Shown: positions 36,765 to 49,653, counted from the stretch's first letter. The stretch is DNA of 64,000 nt from Hofstenia miamia (GCA_004352715.1 SCFE01000055.1:1429296-1493295), one strand, 5' to 3'. Notes: generated by a model not told the origin, from the sequence alone. Program-made: numbers and translations.

Positions 36765-37985
36765 CGGTGCTGTGCAAAAGTATCCGGACCATAATTTGAC
36801 AAAAATTTCTTGCAGTAATGAATACTATAGCTTTGACTTTTTGCAATGGGGTTAATTTTGTAACTTTTGTACAATCATATAAATATGCACTAATAGTACA
36901 AATTAAGCTACAAAATAATCTAAATTTTTAAATATAATAAATGAAAACAAAATGAAATAAAAATAATAAATAGTCAAATAAAAAATCAAAATTTTCTCCA
37001 CTTATTACTTTTTTTCGAATATCCAAAGTTGTTTTGATCTTGAAATTTAGTTTGCATTCTATGATCCTGGAAAGGGATGCCTCTAAAACAATTTTAATAA
37101 ATATCCATGGTATGTAAAATATAACACAAAAATTGTATTCAGCATGAAAAACTTAGTATAGTCACAATTTTTGTATGAATTTATTCATTACAATGATGAA
37201 ATTTGCATCTCAATTAGTAATGTCATGGGATTTGTACAAGATTTGACGACCAATATTTCAAAACTTTTAAAGAAATTCTTACAAAAATTTGGCATTAAAC
37301 AATGCTAATGAATTAAAACGTAAAATTTCTGCTGGGTTCCTAGAGCAAAAGACAATCTCATTTTAAAGACCAACAATAGTCATCCATCATAGCACAATTT
37401 CATCTTCCCTGGTATCTTCTTTTAATTTTCTTGTATCCCAGCAGTCACCTAAATCTATAGGAAAACGTCAGAATTGGAATGCAAATAATTTTCTCATTCC
37501 CAAGAACATAAGTCGCAATTGCTTTGAATATCTCATCATTCGTTAGTCTCCTAATTTGCGGTTAATAGACGGCTTTTAAGCTACGTTTAGTTGAATCTAT
37601 AAACCAGCGTCAGTTCTAGAATTTATATGTAAATCTTAGCATTTCAACAATACCTTTGACATCAAACCAATAACCAAGATTAAGTTTTTTGGTGAAAAAT
37701 GGAAGATATTCTTGAATAAGGAAATAATGCATTAGAATTCAACAAGTTCCTTCATTTCCGTCTAGAACCTAAATAACAGTAGATCTCATGAAATTTCATT
37801 GAGTTCTTCCTGACTAAAGCGCTTTTGCTCTTAGTCTCCACTCAAATTCTGTATCTGAAGGACACTCAGAAGATAATGAATCAGAACCTGAAGTTGAATT
37901 CTCAATGTCTTTCAAAACTCTTGGGACAATTTACAATAAGATCCCCACGGAGTAGGTTCAGACAGCGACCAGTAAATGTAAATAC
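36765..37985 (+). mobile_element. Tc1-like element remnant with one recognisable end
   Basis: Begins directly after TA with CGGTGCTGTGCAAAAGTATC, a sequence typical of Tc1-family terminal repeats (GTGCxxTGCAAAAGTATxCGG). It matches 62060-63400 at high identity. No second matching inverted repeat and no readable transposase were found. Frames such as 37825-38070 are shared with copy C but show no domain. Confidence 0.6.
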
Positions 37986-38126
37986 TGAATATTGGCCTTA
38001 TTATCACGTTAAGTCCAGATATATTTCAACGGCAAAAGTTACATTCTCAGCAATTATTCCACACGTGTAGAAAAATAAATTTTGATTGTTTTTACATTCT
38101 CTAATGGTTATGATGATGACATAATA

Positions 38127-39160
38127 CAGGCAACCCCACGTAAGTAGGATTTTCGAGTAACTCGTACTATTAATAAAGAACAGACAAACTCCAATGTGTA
38201 CACACACAAAAATTTTTTTAAATCGGAGAATTCTAAGTCGGATAAATTCTAAATCGGACTGAAATCTACGTACAGGCTATAAAGTTAACATTGAAAATTT
38301 CATTCACAAGTCGAACGCGATATTTTCTATCGCGTAGTAAAAATAATGAAATACTACAGCGCAACTCATGGTATTGACCATAGAGCTACTATACATAGCT
38401 CCATGGTATTGACCTACAAACACTTCATGTAGAGGTCAACATAGATATGTTTATGTGCGGTACCGTCAATGGGTGATATGTTAAATAAGTTGTCCGGTAA
38501 TCTTTAAAGTAAAATTAGATTATATTAAAATGACAACTCCCTGCTTTATGTGATGTGTGAAATAAAGGAATACAAAAATAATAATGGGGTTCTGTCTTTC
38601 AAGTATTTAGATGATGATTTTGATTTATGAGATGAGTGAAATAAAGGAATACAAAAAATTATTGTAAAATTCGTAAATATAGTAAATATCTATAAGACAT
38701 GGGAAAGATTTAGCTTTCGAATTTTACTAAAATATCCCTAAGTGCTGACAATATATTGGTTAGAACATTAAAAAATGTCCATAGAAATTATAATAATATT
38801 GGTTAAAATATTCGACATTTGTCTGTATTGAATCGAAGTATTTCTGTCCATTTTACTTAAAGAGTTGTTGTAGGCATCCATCATATGACAAATATGTAAT
38901 CTAAAATAGAACGAAGTGATTGATGGCACCGTAAGTAAAGTTAAGTTTAGTTTTTGTTTAATTCAGGTATTAATTTTTTCTTTCAGCAGAGTTTATTTTC
39001 AATATTTTCAAAACAACTTCTTTCATAACAACCATCAGATTGCTTGCCCAAAATTAACGCTATCGTAAATCTCGGTTTTCGCGGAACTAGTGCAAACCAA
39101 GTTCCCTAAAATTATTTTCATTGGTGGTCCGAGGCGATCCGACTTAGGCGGGGTTGCCAG
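38127..39160. mobile_element. DNA transposon remnant with imperfect terminal repeats
   Basis: The left end, after a TA, reads CAGGCAACCCCACGTAAGTA. The complement of the right end reads CTGGCAACCCCGCCTAAGTC. Subterminal copies of TCTAAGTCGGA-like motifs lie at 38220-38265. TA flanking and CAGG-type ends suggest a pogo/Tigger-like element, but no transposase is visible, so the superfamily is uncertain. The right 180 bp recurs at 63400-63625 in copy C, which has lost the left part. Confidence 0.5.
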
Positions 39161-39319
39161 CATGATTAATAATCTACAGAAAAATAGGTTCATATAGTTA
39201 AATACTATTGTTGAAAACATACTGATCTTTTTTAGTAGAATTGCTTGTTCATACTGCTGCCACTTTTAGCTCACCGACACCATCAAAATAGTTGTTACAA
39301 TTGGATGTCACAATTAGAT

Positions 39320-39498
39320 AAGAAATCATTGCTCTTCTACAATAGTGAAAATATTTATTCAAATATAGCAGTTTAGGAAACATTTAAAGTGAAAATTTCA
39401 AAAAACCTGACGTGATAGAGAAAAACTGTTTTCAGATTTGAAATAAGCACTTCTAAATTATCCAGAAAACATTGATATTTTTAAAGCAACAGAAATCA
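39320..39498. repeat. Diverged interspersed repeat, partner of 19077-19262
   Basis: Inverted relative to the copy at 19 kb. Shares CCTGACGTGATAGAGAAAAA and neighbouring blocks. Element type unknown. Confidence 0.65.
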
Positions 39499-39504
39499 TG
39501 TCTA

Positions 39505-40180
39505 CCAGTTATATAATTTTAATTTAGTACAAAAATAACCAATTTTTTCATTATTACTGATCAAATGCTTGAAGTTATCTTAACATCAAAGAAAGGCGCT
39601 AAAGAAAGTAAAAACTTTTTATCATTTTCATCTTTGGGATGCTTCATTATGTTTGTGTTATGATTGCTTAAGTTCATACAAGAGATCTTTTTTGTGATAA
39701 AGTAAAGGTAATCTTACAGCAATGGAAGTTTGATAGGTAAGATTACGGCCATATTTTCTAGTTTCATAATTTATGTACATCTTGGGATTTTATATAAATT
39801 CTTTCATTTTGTAAGACATTTGGAGCATTGAAAATCTAAATAAAGATGTGATTTACAGTACTAAATTAAGTAATAAAAAGTTCTAAACGTGGAAAACCTA
39901 TTCAAGTATTTATTAAGAAGAGGATCCTTTTACAAATCTCTTAGATATTGAAAACAAGCAAGGAAAAATCCTGAGATTATCCAAATTTGTTTGTGAGAGC
40001 CCACTAAAATGCAAATTTTGAAGATTGGAAACCTAAAAGGCAATCTTGTAGTTTATGTAACTCTTACTATTTTATAATTTCAATAATCAGATCATATTTT
40101 TTCAGAAAGCATTATACAGTTTGCCTGTTGGGAATTTGTATATCTGTAGCAATAATTAAGTAAACCGTTTTGTTAAACTT
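39505..40180. other. AT-rich stretch upstream of candidate neuropeptide exon
   Basis: No repeats recognised. It would hold the promoter and 5' UTR if the exon at 40274 is real. Confidence 0.4.
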
Positions 40181-40185
40181 TTCTG

Positions 40186-40220
40186 TGATTGGCTGCAGCT
40201 GCTTGATGTTGTTTGATTGG
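40186..40220. promoter_or_regulatory. Possible promoter motifs: two inverted CCAAT boxes and an E-box
   Basis: ATTGG occurs at 40188-40192 and 40216-40220, with CAGCTG at 40196-40201 between them, 55-85 bp upstream of the candidate start codon. Such short motifs arise by chance. Reported only because of their clustering ahead of the candidate exon. Confidence 0.2.
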
Positions 40221-40273
40221 ATGCACTATTTTCGTAAAATGTAGAATTGATTAGTGATATAAAAATCATCAGA

Positions 40274-40436
40274 ATGCTAAGCAGGAAAATCACAATACTC
40301 TTTACTCTAATGCTGATGTTAAGCTCAACATTCGCAGGAAAAAGTAATAGATATACCGCTTCTTCAAAGGCGTGGTTTGGAAAACGAAGTATGGGAAACT
40401 CACAACCTCTTCCATACAATGAAGATAACGGATACG
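40274..40436 (+). CDS. Candidate neuropeptide precursor, first coding exon (partial)
   Basis: Likely secreted preprohormone, processed in neurosecretory cells. From Met at 40274 the translation starts with MLSRKITILFTLMLMLSSTF and then A: basic residues, a hydrophobic core and a small-residue cleavage site after Ala-21. The next residues, GKSNRYTASSKAWF, are followed by GKR, the standard amidation and dibasic-cleavage signal, predicting a 14-residue peptide with a Phe-amide end. SMGNSQPLPYNEDNGY follows, then a possible splice donor (G|GTATTT, GT at 40437-40438, phase 1). Beyond this the open frame runs to 40534 as hydrophobic, intron-like sequence. An in-frame upstream Met at 40247 is possible but would place polar residues before the signal peptide. 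A single amidated peptide right after the signal peptide resembles the layout of SIFamide or lophotrochozoan allatotropin precursors. The peptide itself does not match a family I can name. The main alternative is a chance frame in AT-rich DNA. Confidence 0.5.
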
Positions 40437-40439
40437 GTA

Positions 40440-41690
40440 TTTATTTTTATTATTCAACAAACATTTATTTCATAAAAACTTATGTCATATTATCCAGATT
40501 AGTGCCTTTTCTTTTAGCTTATACCCTGGTCTAGTATATTATATGGAAAAACGAATAATCATATATTTTCAAAAAAATATACTAAAATGAAAAGATTTGT
40601 TGTGCTAACCAAAAACTTAAACGAAAAGTTAATAAGCTATTTCTACTCAATGTTATTCACAGTAAAAAAATGTCTCATAATCTACGACTACCGTAAATCT
40701 AGGTAATTAATTCCTAGAAAATATTAGAAGTGTACTCGAGATAAAACTCTTGCAGGTATCTAATTAAAGCAGTTTGGAAACATCAGTTTTGATTTCAAAA
40801 ATATATCAACTAATTATTCTTGAGGAAATTAATGTTCAATAGTCCTTCACTACGAAATACATTATAAAACAAATGGTTCTATGAGATTTTAGATGCCTCA
40901 AATATCTAAATAGGAGTGTATCAAAATCACTTTTCATGTTTAATACAAACTCAAAATGCTTTTTTTTATTTTCATTCAACTTAGTCTTTGAAGTGTTAAG
41001 CAGCTGGTGGCATTTATAATCTTTTTACTATGATAAGTAATGAAAATAGAAGCTTTCTTTCTTTCTTTCTTCAACAGTAAATAATAATAATAGAAATCTA
41101 TTACAAATCATTGCAATATATTGGAAGTTCTTAGCTAATCTTAATGAAGTATAATATTTATTGTAAAATATACCAGCAGAATACATATCTGAATTTTATG
41201 TTAGATGGTTTAGAAGGCTTTGAAAATAGAAACTATTACATAGATGAATGTTTTTAGATATTTCATTCTAAATACATGGTGGTATGTGTTAAAAAAATCT
41301 TAATTTTTCCATTTAGCAAAAGACTTTTTTCAAATATATAATTGAAGTCTTCATATTAATAAAGCCTTTTCTACCTTATAATTTTCCAAAAAATATATTG
41401 ACTTACGATAAGTAGCCCTTAACAAAAGCATCAAAGCAAATATATAAATACTCCAATTATTTTTAATTGTTGCGAAAAGATTTGAGAAATTCTACAATTA
41501 ACACAGCACATATATTAATGAATGAATATTTTTAATGCAATATGTATATTAGATGCGTCTTACGATAAATCAATATTCTTTTATCAGATCAGTTTGATTT
41601 TTATGTATTATAAGCTGATTTGTTTCAAAAATTTTAGTTTATAGCGTTAAGCAGGTTAGTGATGAATGAATTAACCACAAAATAGAACAG
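40440..41690. other. Stretch downstream of candidate exon, possible intron
   Basis: AT-rich, with a (CTTT)n microsatellite at about 41053-41071. No second exon was recognised. Confidence 0.4.
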
Positions 41691-41694
41691 CAAT

Positions 41695-41902
41695 GAAATT
41701 ATATATTTGTGGGAAATTGAAATTTTGTAATCTATTATAATAGTTAATTAATACAAATAGAGTGAACTTATGTTCTACTGTAAACTTATGTTTACTGTAA
41801 AAAAACGGTGGTAAAGAAGAGTATAAAGTTACTTTATTTGTATTAGTTAATTATCATAATATATTGTAAATCTCTTTCATTTCCCACAAATTTTATAATT
41901 TC
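41695..41902. repeat. Foldback repeat (about 208 bp)
   Basis: The left arm (41695-41770) starts GAAATTATATATTTGTGGGA. The right arm (41824-41902) is its diverged complement, ending TCCCACAAATTTTATAATTTC. The loop of about 50 bp itself contains TTATGTT/TTATGTTTACTG repeats. No coding capacity. Confidence 0.8.
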
Positions 41903-41983
41903 TGAAGATGACTAAATTCTAGACGAAAACGTTACGCATAATATATGTAAACAACCTGTTCTTTAGTAAAATATAACTTTGTA

Positions 41984-41986
<3 letters not shown>
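41902..41986. repeat. Possible Penelope-type terminal sequence
   Basis: CTGAAGATG followed after a short spacer by GACGAAAACGTT resembles a motif (CTGAAGATG...CGAAACGTT) that I associate with ends of Penelope-like elements in animals. It directly follows the foldback and precedes a TA microsatellite. Weak, motif-level evidence. Confidence 0.3.

Positions 41987-42015
<29 letters not shown>
41987..42015. repeat. (TA)n microsatellite
   Basis: About 28 bp of uninterrupted TA. Confidence 0.95.
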
Positions 42016-42018
<3 letters not shown>

Positions 42019-42019
42019 C

Positions 42020-45000
42020 AAAAAAGAAAGCATTTCTAGTCAAACAAAATCAGTCAATAATAAAAAAATATGAAGAATTCGAAAAATGCCATTAAAAACT
42101 GTGTATTTCAACATATTATTGGGATCGGATTCAATTTTAAATCATTAATATGCTATTGATAAATGAGTATATACAGAAAAATTCTTTGAAAAATTGCTTT
42201 ATTATGATCAGATGCATTACGAATCTTTGAATTAATAATGTATCCAATATTGATTTTTTGTTACCATCGCGATCCTTGTTTTATCTCTAAACGTGGGTAC
42301 ATGTCAGCAATTGCAAATCAAAGTGAGAGAAAGGGTAAGAACCTCACAGATACTTAAAGATGCATGATCTTTGGTGTCGTGAAAATATTGATTTAAGCAA
42401 AGACTAAGAGTGGTAAATAAATGCATTCAACAGTTCGGCACAAAGCTATAAAGACATGTTCAAAGTAAAAGGGATTGATTTGCGAAATCATAATTACAAA
42501 TACTAATTCTGACTTATAATAATAAAAGTCAAAGGGCTTTCCCCTTTTTTCCATAATTTTTTTCCATATCTTCAACCATCTGACCAAAAAACTAGCCATT
42601 CTGTTTTGTGTTTGAGCTGATATTGGCTGGAATTAAATTAAATTTTGAATATTTTGTAATTCAATATATTCCAGGCTAAGCCTAGCCCATTTTAGTCCAC
42701 ATTTTGGGAGAACTCAAACCAGCATCCATTAGCATTCCTACATAGGTATTAGTATCAACATTTAAAACTGTTAAGCAAGAATTTTTGAAGGAAGAAAAGA
42801 GGCTCTTGTAAATTTATCTGAGTATTTGCACACCATTATTCAATATATTTATACGTGTAAGTGTGATTCTATGTAAATATATGCAATAAAACGCTAAAGT
42901 TCGTTAGAGCCATTTTTCGTTATAGCATTTTTTATATAACCACTCTAAAATTCAAAATTTCAGATTTATCAATTTTAAATCAACTAAGTGATTGAAATTT
43001 ATTTAGTAAAAAGCTGGAGATCATTACAGCAGCAGTGTAATACAAAACAGATGTCCCCAGGGAAGGGTGATTTAGATATTTGAAAAACTTAACAAAATTC
43101 GTGCTTATGCGTAAAATTTTTAAATAATGTTACAGGCTCCATAGCACTAAGAAAAATATTTTTATGTGAAACAATTAAAAAAAATAATTTAACAAAGCGG
43201 AACAAAGGTCTGCGTCTAAATTTTCCGTGGTTCGTGAGATCCAGGTTTGCTAAGGTTTAAAATAATTTTAAAAGTAATTTTAGGTAAATAAATAAACTCT
43301 TTGATTTTTAATGTTGACTTACGTACATTCTGTTTTAATATTATTGCCATTTTAAGCAGAATAAGCAAAAAAGGCTTAGAAAATTTATTTTTAAATTTTA
43401 AAACGTTGTCTTCATAGTTAAGGATTTTTCAATGGAGTAAATAATTTCGTGTTTCACTGCATTTTTGCAAAAAAAATGGTGAAGAAATTTAATTAAATTC
43501 TGAGGAGAATTTGTAAAGACATTTTGTAAAATTATATTTTTACAGTAAATCAATTTAAACCTTTTATAAATGCTTTGTGCTCCTCCTGTTGTTTTGTTAA
43601 AGGCCTACGCTTATGTTAGTTTCATGTAGAATTTTATGGTTATAAGGTTACACTACCTCTGAAAATGTCATTAAAAAAATTGGCTGTTGATCCGATACAA
43701 AAGAGTTATTTTTACGACATAGGCCTGAACAAAAGTAGGAAGGCAGAAAACATTAACACAGTTAACTCAGATGATATGCGCAAGTCAACTACAGAAATTT
43801 AAACAAATTTTAGTTTAGGGAATTTTTCGAAAATCAATCAAATAGATTTGAGAATAATAATGATATTGTCAATTTGGATATAATTAAAAAAATTTTAACT
43901 TTTTTATTTCATATTCAGATAAAAAACTACAAGTACATTATTCAACAGCTATGTCTGCATGGACTCGTGTAAATTAGATCACTTCTTTTCCTTGAATAAT
44001 TTTTGTCTCTTAAGTTAATGTTAATCCCTCTGTTGATACCTCACTCATATTTTTCATGAAATTTAAAAAAGAGTTAATAAAATTCTACTACAATATTTCA
44101 TTGAAATAAATTAATAAACTTAAAAGCTTACAGTTTTGAGTTTTTGGTAAATTCTCATGCCCAAATCTACTTAACAAATATTTTAAAAACTATCGTGTAA
44201 GGCTCGCAGTTTAGTAGTGATGACGGAAGAAATGTAGGATTTGTAATCCGATACAAATTATTTGTCTTTTCTGAAAAGTCTCAAAATTCGGTTAATGGCA
44301 GGTTTTTTAAATAGATTTTATATGGTTGGGTCCAACTGCTTTAGATGCGAGCTAAGAGGAATGATTTTTATTTTCTATCAGAACAATTTCATCAATTACT
44401 TGATGATTTTTTAACAAATTCTTGTTTCCATAATGTTAAATTGAGTTTTCAATTGTAGTACATAAGTACCAATACTAAGAAAAAACTCAGAATATAAGAA
44501 TAGTGTTCAGAAATTGCAATTAAAGAAAATTTGGCAAATTGCCATTGTGTGAGTTTTTTTGCACAAAAGCCTGTGCAAAACAACAGCTAATGTTTGCTGT
44601 GTAATACGACTTGCATAACAAAACACAACAAAATCAAAATTTAAAACTGGTAATTTAAATTTATATTAAGCATTTGTATTAGTAACGGTAACAAAAATAC
44701 CAGTGAGACTGTCTAAATACATTTGAGAACGTACATGTTTTGTTTTCTTAAGATAGCCATTAAAAAGTCATGACAATTCTTACTTCCACCACATCTCTTT
44801 AAGTAGTTAATAGTTTTTTGCATCTAAATGCGCAAATTCTAATAATGAAATTGCTTGCAGCCACACATTCCTTGCATTCCTTGTAAGCCCCATCATGCCC
44901 TCCTTGGGCCTATTGGAGGAGGAAACGAACATGAACTGAATTTCGTCAATTTTAAAATTCAATATTCGAGAATACAGATAAATTAAAAGCACAATAAATC

Positions 45001-46620
45001 TAAAATTCGAAAAACACGACATGTTGTGTTGTGTTCACAACGACAAGCCTGAAGTTTGGTGAAACTCGCTTCGGTTTTCCAGGTATATATTAGTTTAGAA
45101 TATTAGTTTAGAATTTATCACTGTATTCCGTTTTGTTTCAAATTTGTTAATATTTTTGAACAGATTGACGTTTGCAATAATTTCTAAAGTTGTTTGATCT
45201 AAGATTAATACAGAGTAGAATAAAAATTAATACTATCAAAATTAATTTCTTAGACGATATTCTATCAATTGGGAATTAACTAGGATATAACGATCAGGTG
45301 TCTAGTATCTTCAAATCTACCCAGTTCTAGGAGTGTTAATGTTTAATGAGATGAACTAAAATATAAATGTCGAAAGGCCCCTAGGCCCCTATGCAAATTA
45401 ATTATCCCAACATTTTCAAAAATTTTCACAAAAATTCACTACACTACATTTAAGAAACATAACAATTTAAATTTTAGATCCCTTAAGAGGCTGATAAGTT
45501 TAAAACATAGAATTTGAATTTGTTTTTTATATTGATACACATGATTTCATACTTAATGACATATTTTTAATCAACGTGGTATCGAAAATATCAGCACAAT
45601 CGTATTTCGAAAATGTTTTTCTTCCTTGAATACACGTAAGTGTATTTTGACCTTTTAGAACTATACCGCTGTAACGTTTTATATCATTATTCTATTAATG
45701 TACGTGTATTTCGATGCCTTTCCTGACCAATCCGGTTGTAATTATGATAAGTAAGTATGTTAATAGTGTTTCATTTCCACATTTGCTATTAAGCTAATTA
45801 TAACTCGGACTTCAAAAATGCGTTGCAATTAACTTTGTTTTGATCTTGCAAATTAAAAACTAACACTGACTTAAAAAATTTCCAAACCAAAAAAATTGCT
45901 ATTTAGAAATAACTCTAATTAAAATACAAATATTTCTAGCTGAATTTGTATGATTAGTTATTTTATAGGTGTGCTTTTACAAAGATATTTTGATGAAATC
46001 TTGATAGTCTGGTAAATAGCTGTACTTCAAAGCCTTTTATGTTAGCCTGCATTAATTTTTAGCAATTAGTGTTTAGCTCTAATGCATTTCAAGTGGTGAC
46101 TGATACAGCCTTTGAATCGGAAAAAGTTTCAGCTTTCTTCAATAAAATCATATATAATCAATATCAAATAATTACATTCTATCAAATAAGAGCTAAGTTT
46201 CTTTAATTAATTAAAAATATTTTTGACATATCATTGCAAACTTGCTTTACCATTTCAGTTTGATATTTATCAATATCAATCCTGCAAGGTGAATCAAACC
46301 ACCTCAAGAAACTAGTATTATATTAAAAAATTTTGATGTATATTTCATCACTATTTGATTGCAAGGAGGATATGCGCATTACAGGATAAAATTCAAATAC
46401 TTGAACATCATCCAAGATACAGGATTACACAGTTAAAGACCCATTTCTTATTCCCCTTCCATTCATATTGAATCCAGCGCTGCCCTATTGCTTATACATG
46501 CTTATTGTTTTTAATGGATTATCATAGTAATTTAACTTTGTATAACTTTCCTCATTGTGCATTAGGAAAAGAGCTCTGCTTTTTAATTGAGTTTTAAATT
46601 TTTATAATTTTTAATCCACA
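42020..46620. other. AT-rich stretch without recognisable gene
   Basis: About 4.6 kb. A minus-strand frame at 44807-45022 includes RPKEGMMGLTRNARNVWLQ, more complex than its surroundings but not assignable. Otherwise nothing supported. Confidence 0.45.
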
Positions 46621-46622
46621 GT

Positions 46623-46626
<4 letters not shown>

Positions 46627-46667
<41 letters not shown>
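46627..46667. repeat. (TA)n microsatellite followed by GT-rich tract
   Basis: About 40 bp of TA, then a short GTGTG-rich purine/pyrimidine alternation to about 46705. Confidence 0.95.
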
Positions 46668-46670
<3 letters not shown>

Positions 46671-46709
46671 GGGTGCATGTGTGTGGTGTACTTGTGTGCA
46701 TGTTTGTAA

Positions 46710-49625
46710 TGAAATAGTTCGTATTCTATTACACTCCATTAATTAAATTATGGAATCCTTCAAATTTGTCTGCAACTGACTATGAGATCATCAAGTCAAT
46801 CAAATAAATTAAATAACATAATAAATTACACTTAAGAATGGTTGACAACTGCAGTCAATTATTCCGATTTTATTGAAAAATACTAATTTATATTCTACCT
46901 TTTGCGCACTAATGGAAGAAAATATAAAATTGGAATTTGATAGATTATATTTATTCGTAGCGAATGGATCACAAAAAATTAAAGATTAAAATTATTTGAT
47001 TCACCGATAAGAACAATCGACCCCAGCAGATATGTCGATGAAATTACTATCAAAACTGTTAGAAAGTATATTTTATAAATTTAGACAGAAAATATGCCGA
47101 AATATCATTCAAATTTATAACTTCAAGTCAGTTATATAGTACAAAGTTCAAATCTAAGCCCTTCCTATGGTTGGCTTTTATTGCTCTTTGTTGCAAAATA
47201 CTTCTTAAAGGTCATTGTATCAGGAAAATTCATACAAAAGAACGAATATCACATATACACTATTTCTTGTTGATTGGCCATTATTCGAAAGGAAAACAAT
47301 TAATGTGTTAGTAAATAATATTAATACCATGACATTAGAGAGGAGGCAACCGGCCGCCTGTTCTCTCTTTTTCGAGGTTTTTTAATTTTTTTCTAAAAAA
47401 AGTTTTTTAATTTAAATTGTATTCCTAAATTTAAAACCCTCTAATTCAATATTTATATGAAGTCAATTTCCACTTGGTATGAAATGGATAGCCAGTGAGA
47501 GAAAATTCTTCGCTCTCAGTTGAAAATAGGTAGTGGCTCCACGGCTTTAAAAATCCTAACGCCATACCTGCATTTATTTTACAGTTACTGTGTTACTGTA
47601 ATGTAATTCTTAAAATCTAAATTCTACAATTTATCATATTTTTTAATAATCACAATGCACTCTCAGTGTTTCGTAAACAAAATCGGCAACATTCAAAGCA
47701 ATTAAATTGCATTAACAAAGCCTTTAAATTTTATACTATGCACTATGGAAATGTGTCGACAACTACTTAAAGCAGACTTGAAACCAATTGAAAATGCACA
47801 TTCTTGCAGTAAAGCAGCTATAGTTGTAAAAGTGACACGAAAATTTCTTCAAACTAATGTATTAACTATTTAAGCATGTAGTGCACTATTAACTAAATTT
47901 ATTGACGGAAGCACATTAACCTTGAGCATAAAGCCTTTCTATTAATGAAATCAAATGATTCGAATCTTTCTACAATATGTCCATGAATTATATAATATGA
48001 TTAAAGCACATAATACCAAATTCAGGCCACTTTAAGTAGAAACACTTGATTTGTGCTCGGTAGTATAAGAAAAAAACCGAAACTGAACCAAGAAATTAAA
48101 GGAAAACCTTTTTTTGGTTATTAGAGAAGCAGTAATCTAAAACGTTGTTTCCAACAAACGATGCAGTCTTTTAGAGCAAACCATAAAATGCTTGTCAATT
48201 TGAAGAGTAATTTGTTTTATTTGATTAACAACTTAATTTATTGTTTTGAAAATATTGCTTAAAATGTACTTTTCTCTTGAATAAAGTAACCGAAACGAGC
48301 TTATTCTTTGGAAACTGCGGAGCATTACCTTTATTCTATTGATCAGTTTTTGGAATTTTGAAAAATCTCTTCACAAAATTGATTAGAAATTGTATTCAGG
48401 CTTTGAAGTACCAATACTTCTTGTCTACGTATCATTTCCTTTCAGAGTCTTCGTACAAGTGGCTTGCCTACATACATTAATTACATTCATTCGTTCAATA
48501 TTCAAATACCATTATAGTATCATTACATGCATTATTCTATCTAGAACCCACTACTATCATCTTGATTATCTTTAGATAGTTTCGAATGTTATAAAAAGGC
48601 AACTTTTCTCAATATGTCTCTTTGTCTGATATCGAGTGATTGACTGAACGTGTGCATATATTTACGTAATACATCATTTAAGCAATTGTTGGTCTCGTAT
48701 TTGTTACACAGATAAACTCAGTGACCTCTATTCTTCTTAAAGTTGCCCTTTCTGAGTGTGCCATTTCTTTTCATATTGAACTGTGCTTCTATGTCAAGAT
48801 TTAAAGTTCACATAGTTTTACTATTAGATGACACATTAAGGGAATGAGTGGAAACAAATCCGAAAGTTATCATTTACACAATCTATGCAGTGAATTTTAC
48901 GATTATTCAAATTCGTAAAATTGGAAAAAAACTTACACTATTTTATGTGTTAAATTTAAGCATATAAAGCTTTTTATAATTCTTCAAATTACAACTTTTG
49001 TTTGTAATACATATTGTCAAATCTAAGACAACTTTAAAAATCTTGAAATAGTAATTGAGCAGCAAGAAGCAGGTAGTACATTTTCAAAAAGGTTAGAATA
49101 CATTAAAATGCTTATTTTTCCCTTTAAACTTGATGGATAAAAGGGCGGCAAGTTTCATTTGAAGTTGATAACTAATTTTAGTACTAGAAATTATTGTATA
49201 TTTTAAGAATTATGTTTTTGTGTTGACAAAAAGAATTTATTTTTGATGGGAAGTTTTAATTAGATTGCTTTTGTAAAAGACATTGTAATTTAATTTGGAG
49301 CCTTCCATTCTAATCAAAGGCCATTGTAGTGAAACTGTTGTGCATTAAAGTTTCATGACAGTTAATGCATTTTTAATAGTTTTGTCCTCAAAAATAAAAA
49401 ATACATATTTGTTTGCTAAATTGTTTGATAAAAAATCTAAAATTTATGTTTTTCAGTTGTTTCTTTCAAAAGCAAATCCTACACATATTTTGAAATCCTT
49501 AATTTGTTTTTTATGCAGCCATATCCTGTTTTCTAATATACTCCTGCAGACAAATTTATTTATTGCAGAATTGTAATGTAAATTAATAACATTGAATAAT
49601 GCAATTCAATTGCTCTTAACCCTAT
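46710..49625. other. AT-rich stretch without recognisable gene
   Basis: A GC-rich patch at 47340-47378 forms an imperfect hairpin. No coding exon recognised. Confidence 0.45.
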
Positions 49626-49635
49626 TTGACCTGGG

Positions 49636-49653
49636 AGGGGGTTGGGGGGGGAA
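49636..49653 (+). repeat. G-rich tract
   Basis: Runs of 3, 5 and 8 G separated by A and TT, in an otherwise AT-rich setting. Confidence 0.8.

Noticed and set aside
40256-40264. TATA-like sequence just before the candidate neuropeptide start
   Set aside because: It is only about 10 bases upstream of the start codon, so it could not place a transcription start ahead of that codon.
44807-45022. Minus-strand frame with RPKEGMMGLTRNARNVWLQ
   Set aside because: Composition is more protein-like than its surroundings, but I could not match it to any family and saw no splice sites, so it is not called as a gene.
47340-47378. GC-rich imperfect hairpin
   Set aside because: The stem is short and mismatched, with no match to a known RNA.
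48390-48575. Hydrophobic plus-strand frame of 61 codons resembling a membrane segment
   Set aside because: AT-rich DNA commonly yields Phe/Ile/Leu-rich chance frames. There is no processing site, start context or partner exon.
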